DNA of 64,000 nt from Kappaphycus alvarezii. Lineage: Eukaryota; Rhodophyta; Florideophyceae; Gigartinales; Solieriaceae. The first letter of the stretch is position 1. Every line of letters begins with the position of its first letter. The DNA is taken from the NCBI GenBank assembly GCA_002205965.3, contig NADL03000023.1:496001-560000 (forward strand), given 5' to 3'. The notes under the pieces were generated by a model. The model searched no databases. It was given only the letters and a program-made list of their open reading frames with translations, and was not told the DNA's origin. Shown here piece after piece: positions 60,659 to 64,000 of the stretch. The translations under genes and the position numbers were made by a program.

Positions 60659-63151
60659 TAAAGCAAAAGTATCAAATCAATACGCCGTGTAATCTTTGAT
60701 AATTCAGTCAATGTGAGGTAACTTTTCCAGAACCTTCTCTTTAATACTCAAAAGGAGGAAATCTAATAAACCTTTGTACCTCAGCAAGAGCGAAGAGATT
60801 CATTCAACACGACAGAGCTCAGCAAATGCCAGAAAACGCGTTTGATGCGACCACCAAGCTCATCCACCGTTCCCCGATCAAAGCAAACTTCAGTGCTCTA
60901 TTCAGACTTGAAATCTCTATGCCAGTTAATGCCTTTCATAACAAAACCCGCAATTTTCCGCACCAGTAAGGTAGGAAGAAGGTAACTCAAAGCTAATTGT
61001 GCGATCGTAGGCTAGTTCATCAGACCATTACGCGTCGCTGTAACAGCGAAGAGCTAGGGAAAGAAACAAAATTGCAGATTCAGAGATGTCGTTTTACTCG
61101 AAAGGCCCTAAATCTGCATGACGGGGAAGTGGGAGGGGAGGCTAGGGATAGGTAGGGCAGAGATGATCTGCAGGCTGGTCATCGAATAAACACTGGAAAT
61201 CAGCCAGGCCACCCAACCTGTTCAGTAAAGGCATTTGCAGGCTTTCACAAGCATTTACCAACTCTAGGTACAATTTTTACTTAAGTATTGCAGGACATCC
61301 CACCCGGACGCGCGCAGGTTGCCATAACGGGAATACTAGCTATGCAGAAATTTCATAGAGTCGCCAAAAGTAACTAGTGCTGCAGAGGCACGTGCAAAGT
61401 CACATGTTCCAACTCAATTCACAGTAGTCTCAAAAACAGCCATTCCTTCCTGCCTCTGTGACAAAAAAGCCTACCCTTCACGCAACTTCAATAACCAAAC
61501 ACACTGCCAGCACTGTCACGGCGACAGTGCCGGCAGCATGTAAAAAGTGCGGGACGTGGGTTTCCACCGTTTGTACACGAAAAACCACGGAACTCCTTAG
61601 CTTTTCACTGGATTTCCGAAACAGGCGCGCCGGTCACAACATTTGCGCCGTTGACAAAGGGCCAGTAATGTGGTTTAACAGTCCAGAGAGGGGAGATAAG
61701 CTGAACAGTGATACGATGATGGCACACAGGGTGCGACAGGGCATTGGGGATTGGTCGAACGGATAGTGCATGGGATAGGATAGGTGGAGGCGTGAGAGGA
61801 ATGGTACATAGAGTACAGTTATGGACTACTTTTTGCGGTACGGTAAAAGGAGGGTTGTTTGTGACGTATTGATTTGGTGGAACGTGGTGCAAAACGCAGG
61901 CGGAGTCGGAGGAGGGATGGGGCGGTGTGTAGGAGCAGTGGAGGTATTGAAAAGAAGGGCGTGTTTGCAATTCGGCATTTCGCGTCACCAGTTAGGTGTC
62001 CCGTGTAATTTGGGTAATCGAATCCAGGGAGGGTGATGCGATAAAAAAGAATAATTATTTTTGTAATAGGGCGTGCATAGTAGGGGGGGCCGGTAGGAGT
62101 GAGTGGTGAGTGCCAAAACGGTACAGTACAGTACTGTGCTTTGTGCTTCGAGAAGGATGTGACCGAGTGCAAGTGTAGAATATAGCACAAGGTGGTGAGG
62201 AATGAAATGAGGTGGCATGATATCAAGGAGCGGTGTGGGGATGTTTGGCATAAGGGTGGAGAGGGATAGTTTAGCAGAATGATGGGGACGATGAAGTTCG
62301 AAATGGACAGGTAGTTGAAAAGGTTGGTGATCAATACGGATATTAACTTTAGTTGGGTGACTTTTGAAAAAGAGCGAAAAGGGTTGGTGGGTGGGTTGGG
62401 TGAAGCGCAGGGCGGCAGTAGAGTATAGCGATGGAAGCGGGGTGGGGGGTTTGAGGGCTTGGTTCCAATCAGGGGCACCATGGTGTAGCGAATCGCAATT
62501 TGCGCTTCGTGTCCACGCTGTGATGGTGATATTAGTGTGGCAGTTGGCCTTTGTAATCCTGCAGACAGTGTCTCAAAAAGGAGGAACCGTGGCAAAGCGA
62601 GAGTAGTTTTAAAACAGTTCTATACAGCACAACACTGTCTTGTTGGCGCACGTGATTGCGCCATACAGTGGAGAGAGGAGGAACGGAGTCATGCATGCGT
62701 AAGGAGAGGATAACTTTAACTTATTTAACCGCTACGTCGACAATGTTGCAAATTGGTGCATTGGGCGCCGCAGAATCTTTGTCGGGGCTGGATTTCAACA
62801 AAGCTGCTGGAAACCTGCCTGGCACGAGAGAAACTGGGACCTTTATTTAAAGATTCAAAACAATCCCTTGCTTTGGGCTGGTTTTTCCGAACGTGCCCAG
62901 TTCAGCACTGCACAGTAGCACAGTACTGTATTGTACATGGTAGGGCCGCAATCCCATTTGTTACAGTAGGTTTTTGCAAACGTATTGACTGTACTCTACC
63001 GTGGAGGACAGGACCGTAGCACTGCCGTACACATTTGTCGTGGTAGATCTTTACGAGTTTTACAGTAAGGCACATATCGTAGAGTTTGCATTTGATAGTA
63101 CAGCACCCCTCTACGATATAGTGCTACCCCCCACATGGGCTTTTACAGGCA

Positions 63152-63544
63152 CTAATGGGAATCGGCACTATTCGGTAAAGCTCTCGAGAGTATCTCAGGA
63201 ATCAGAACTTGACCCATTTTCTTCGTGTTGGCTTGTTGAATGGCGCTAAGGAAGCCGTTCACAGCACAACGAAGGCCTGCACCTGCCTCTAGAACGTTGC
63301 AGTCGTGCGCAAGATTCTGAGGGGGTTGAAAAAGCGCGTAAACTTGAGACGCTGATGGTGGGATGAACATTTCATTTACTCCCGGCGAAGAGCCGCCCAG
63401 GGCTACGTTGTCGGGGAAAATTAAGATGATAACCATAGAGTTTCGGTGCGGGTTTTGAGTGTAATTCTTGGGATCCATGCGCAGGCCCAAAAAAACCCAG
63501 TAGGAAAAAAAACTGGCCTTGAACTCGAAGCTGATCCTCCTCAT
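63152..63544 (-). CDS. Hypothetical protein, 130 residues
   Basis: One uninterrupted frame with balanced composition: near the N-terminus FFSYWVFLGLRMDPKNYTQN, in the middle MVIILIFPDNVALGGSSPG and ASQVYALFQPPQNLAHDCNV, and near the C-terminus GLRCAVNGFLSAIQQANTKK. It has no motif I can name. The C-terminal half looks globular. It lies among repeats and could be part of an unknown element. A chance frame remains possible. Confidence 0.3.
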   Translation of the reverse strand: MRRISFEFKASFFSYWVFLGLRMDPKNYTQNPHRNSMVIILIFPDNVALGGSSPGVNEMFIPPSASQVYALFQPPQNLAHDCNVLEAGAGLRCAVNGFLSAIQQANTKKMGQVLIPEILSRALPNSADSH

Positions 63545-63881
63545 CTAATGCTTTTCTTCACGGAATTAGTAGGGTGTTAGGTAGTCCTTGTCCGAGAGTC
63601 AGTGCTTGAGCTTGTGTTTGATCTTGTCTGCTCTTGCTTTGCTTGAGTTACTGCTTCTGCATTCGTGCATGAGTTCTACGCCTTCCAGGGATGGTAGTGG
63701 TACATGGCGTTGCTAGAGGCACTAGTAGAAGGGAAGTGGCACTAAATCGTGACCCCCCCTGTACAGTATTGTGTCACTTGTACTCTGTACTGTAATAGTA
63801 ATTCGAGTAACCGCATGTCCCAAAACCAAAAGACAATCGGATCTTTTCCAAATCGGATCTTTTTCACTACCGTTAATTACA

Positions 63882-63965
63882 ATACAGTACTGTACGGTAC
63901 AGTTCTGTACTGTGCAGTATAAAGCTGTGATAATACTACATACAGTACTGTATACAGTATACTGA
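63882..63965. repeat. TACTGTACAGTA-type palindrome cluster
   Basis: ATACAGTACTGTACGGTACA, then GTTCTGTACTGTGCAGTA, and 30 bp on ATACAGTACTGTATACAGTA. It is the densest cluster in the window. Confidence 0.75.
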
Positions 63966-64000
63966 TTATGGTTCTTAGCCGCGTATTCAGACCTGCTGTG

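Larger units (their letters stand above)
59951..64000. other. Right end: no recognised gene, many palindromic motifs
   Basis: TACTGTACAGTA-type motifs are at 60624-60658, 62118-62138, 62910-62940, 63757-63795 and 63882-63965. A 130-residue frame at 63152-63544 (-) is reported separately. Other frames show no motif. Confidence 0.45.

Noticed and set aside
61819-62595. Longest single open frame of the right end (258 residues, minus strand)
   Set aside because: Its composition is dominated by P, L, S, T and I, as expected from a purine-rich opposite strand. It has no domain and runs through a TACTGTACAGTA-type motif.
1-64000. CRISPR array, rRNA, tRNA or bacterial operon structure
   Set aside because: No regularly spaced direct repeats, no rRNA-like stretch and no convincing tRNA arms were seen. 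Gene content is eukaryotic. A tRNA scan would be needed to rule out a missed tRNA.

Overview
The window looks like nuclear DNA of a multicellular red alga, most likely a florideophyte such as Chondrus or a relative. The reasons are the mix of repeat families (Harbinger elements with a SANT-like partner gene, Ty1/copia, Ty3/gypsy, a tyrosine-recombinase retroelement, LINEs with a C-terminal nuclease), short intron-poor host genes, and small gene pairs set in repeat-rich DNA. The assignment is inferred; no species marker is present.

Only four host genes could be recognised, in two convergent pairs. Near the left end are COX17 (3558-3785, +) and a PP2A regulatory B/PR55 subunit (4232-6032, -). 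In the middle are a DUF4339/GYF_2 protein (39726-40373, +) and a CSC1/TMEM63-type mechanosensitive channel (41025-43289, -). COX17 reads cleanly. The other three change frame several times, nearly always at a run of identical bases. This suggests an unpolished long-read assembly more than dead genes.

The rest is mostly mobile DNA. From left to right: LINE fragments (1-780); a copia pol fossil (about 9100-11530); Harbinger element 1 (11845-13400); a gypsy pol fossil and an opposite-strand gag fossil (about 17000-19260); a degenerate copia element with recognisable LTRs (about 20340-26800); Harbinger element 2 (27900-29400); two copies of another DDE transposase (29808-31310 and 32825-34240); Harbinger element 3 with imperfect terminal inverted repeats (36555-39296); a tyrosine-recombinase (DIRS/Ngaro-like) fossil with terminal direct repeats (52135-56200); a possible pogo-like tail (56290-56765); and a fairly long RLE-type LINE (57490-59950, -). 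The tract 43290-51500 is A/T-rich and holds no gene I recognise.

Three signals are not explained by these families: a small protein-coding module present three times with a conserved stop codon (51502-51708, 56812-57108, 27156-27280); a palindromic TACTGTACAGTA-type motif scattered over the whole window; and a 40-60 bp terminus-like repeat at four or five sites in both orientations. I see no clearly new biological system. The three-copy module is the best candidate for something undescribed.
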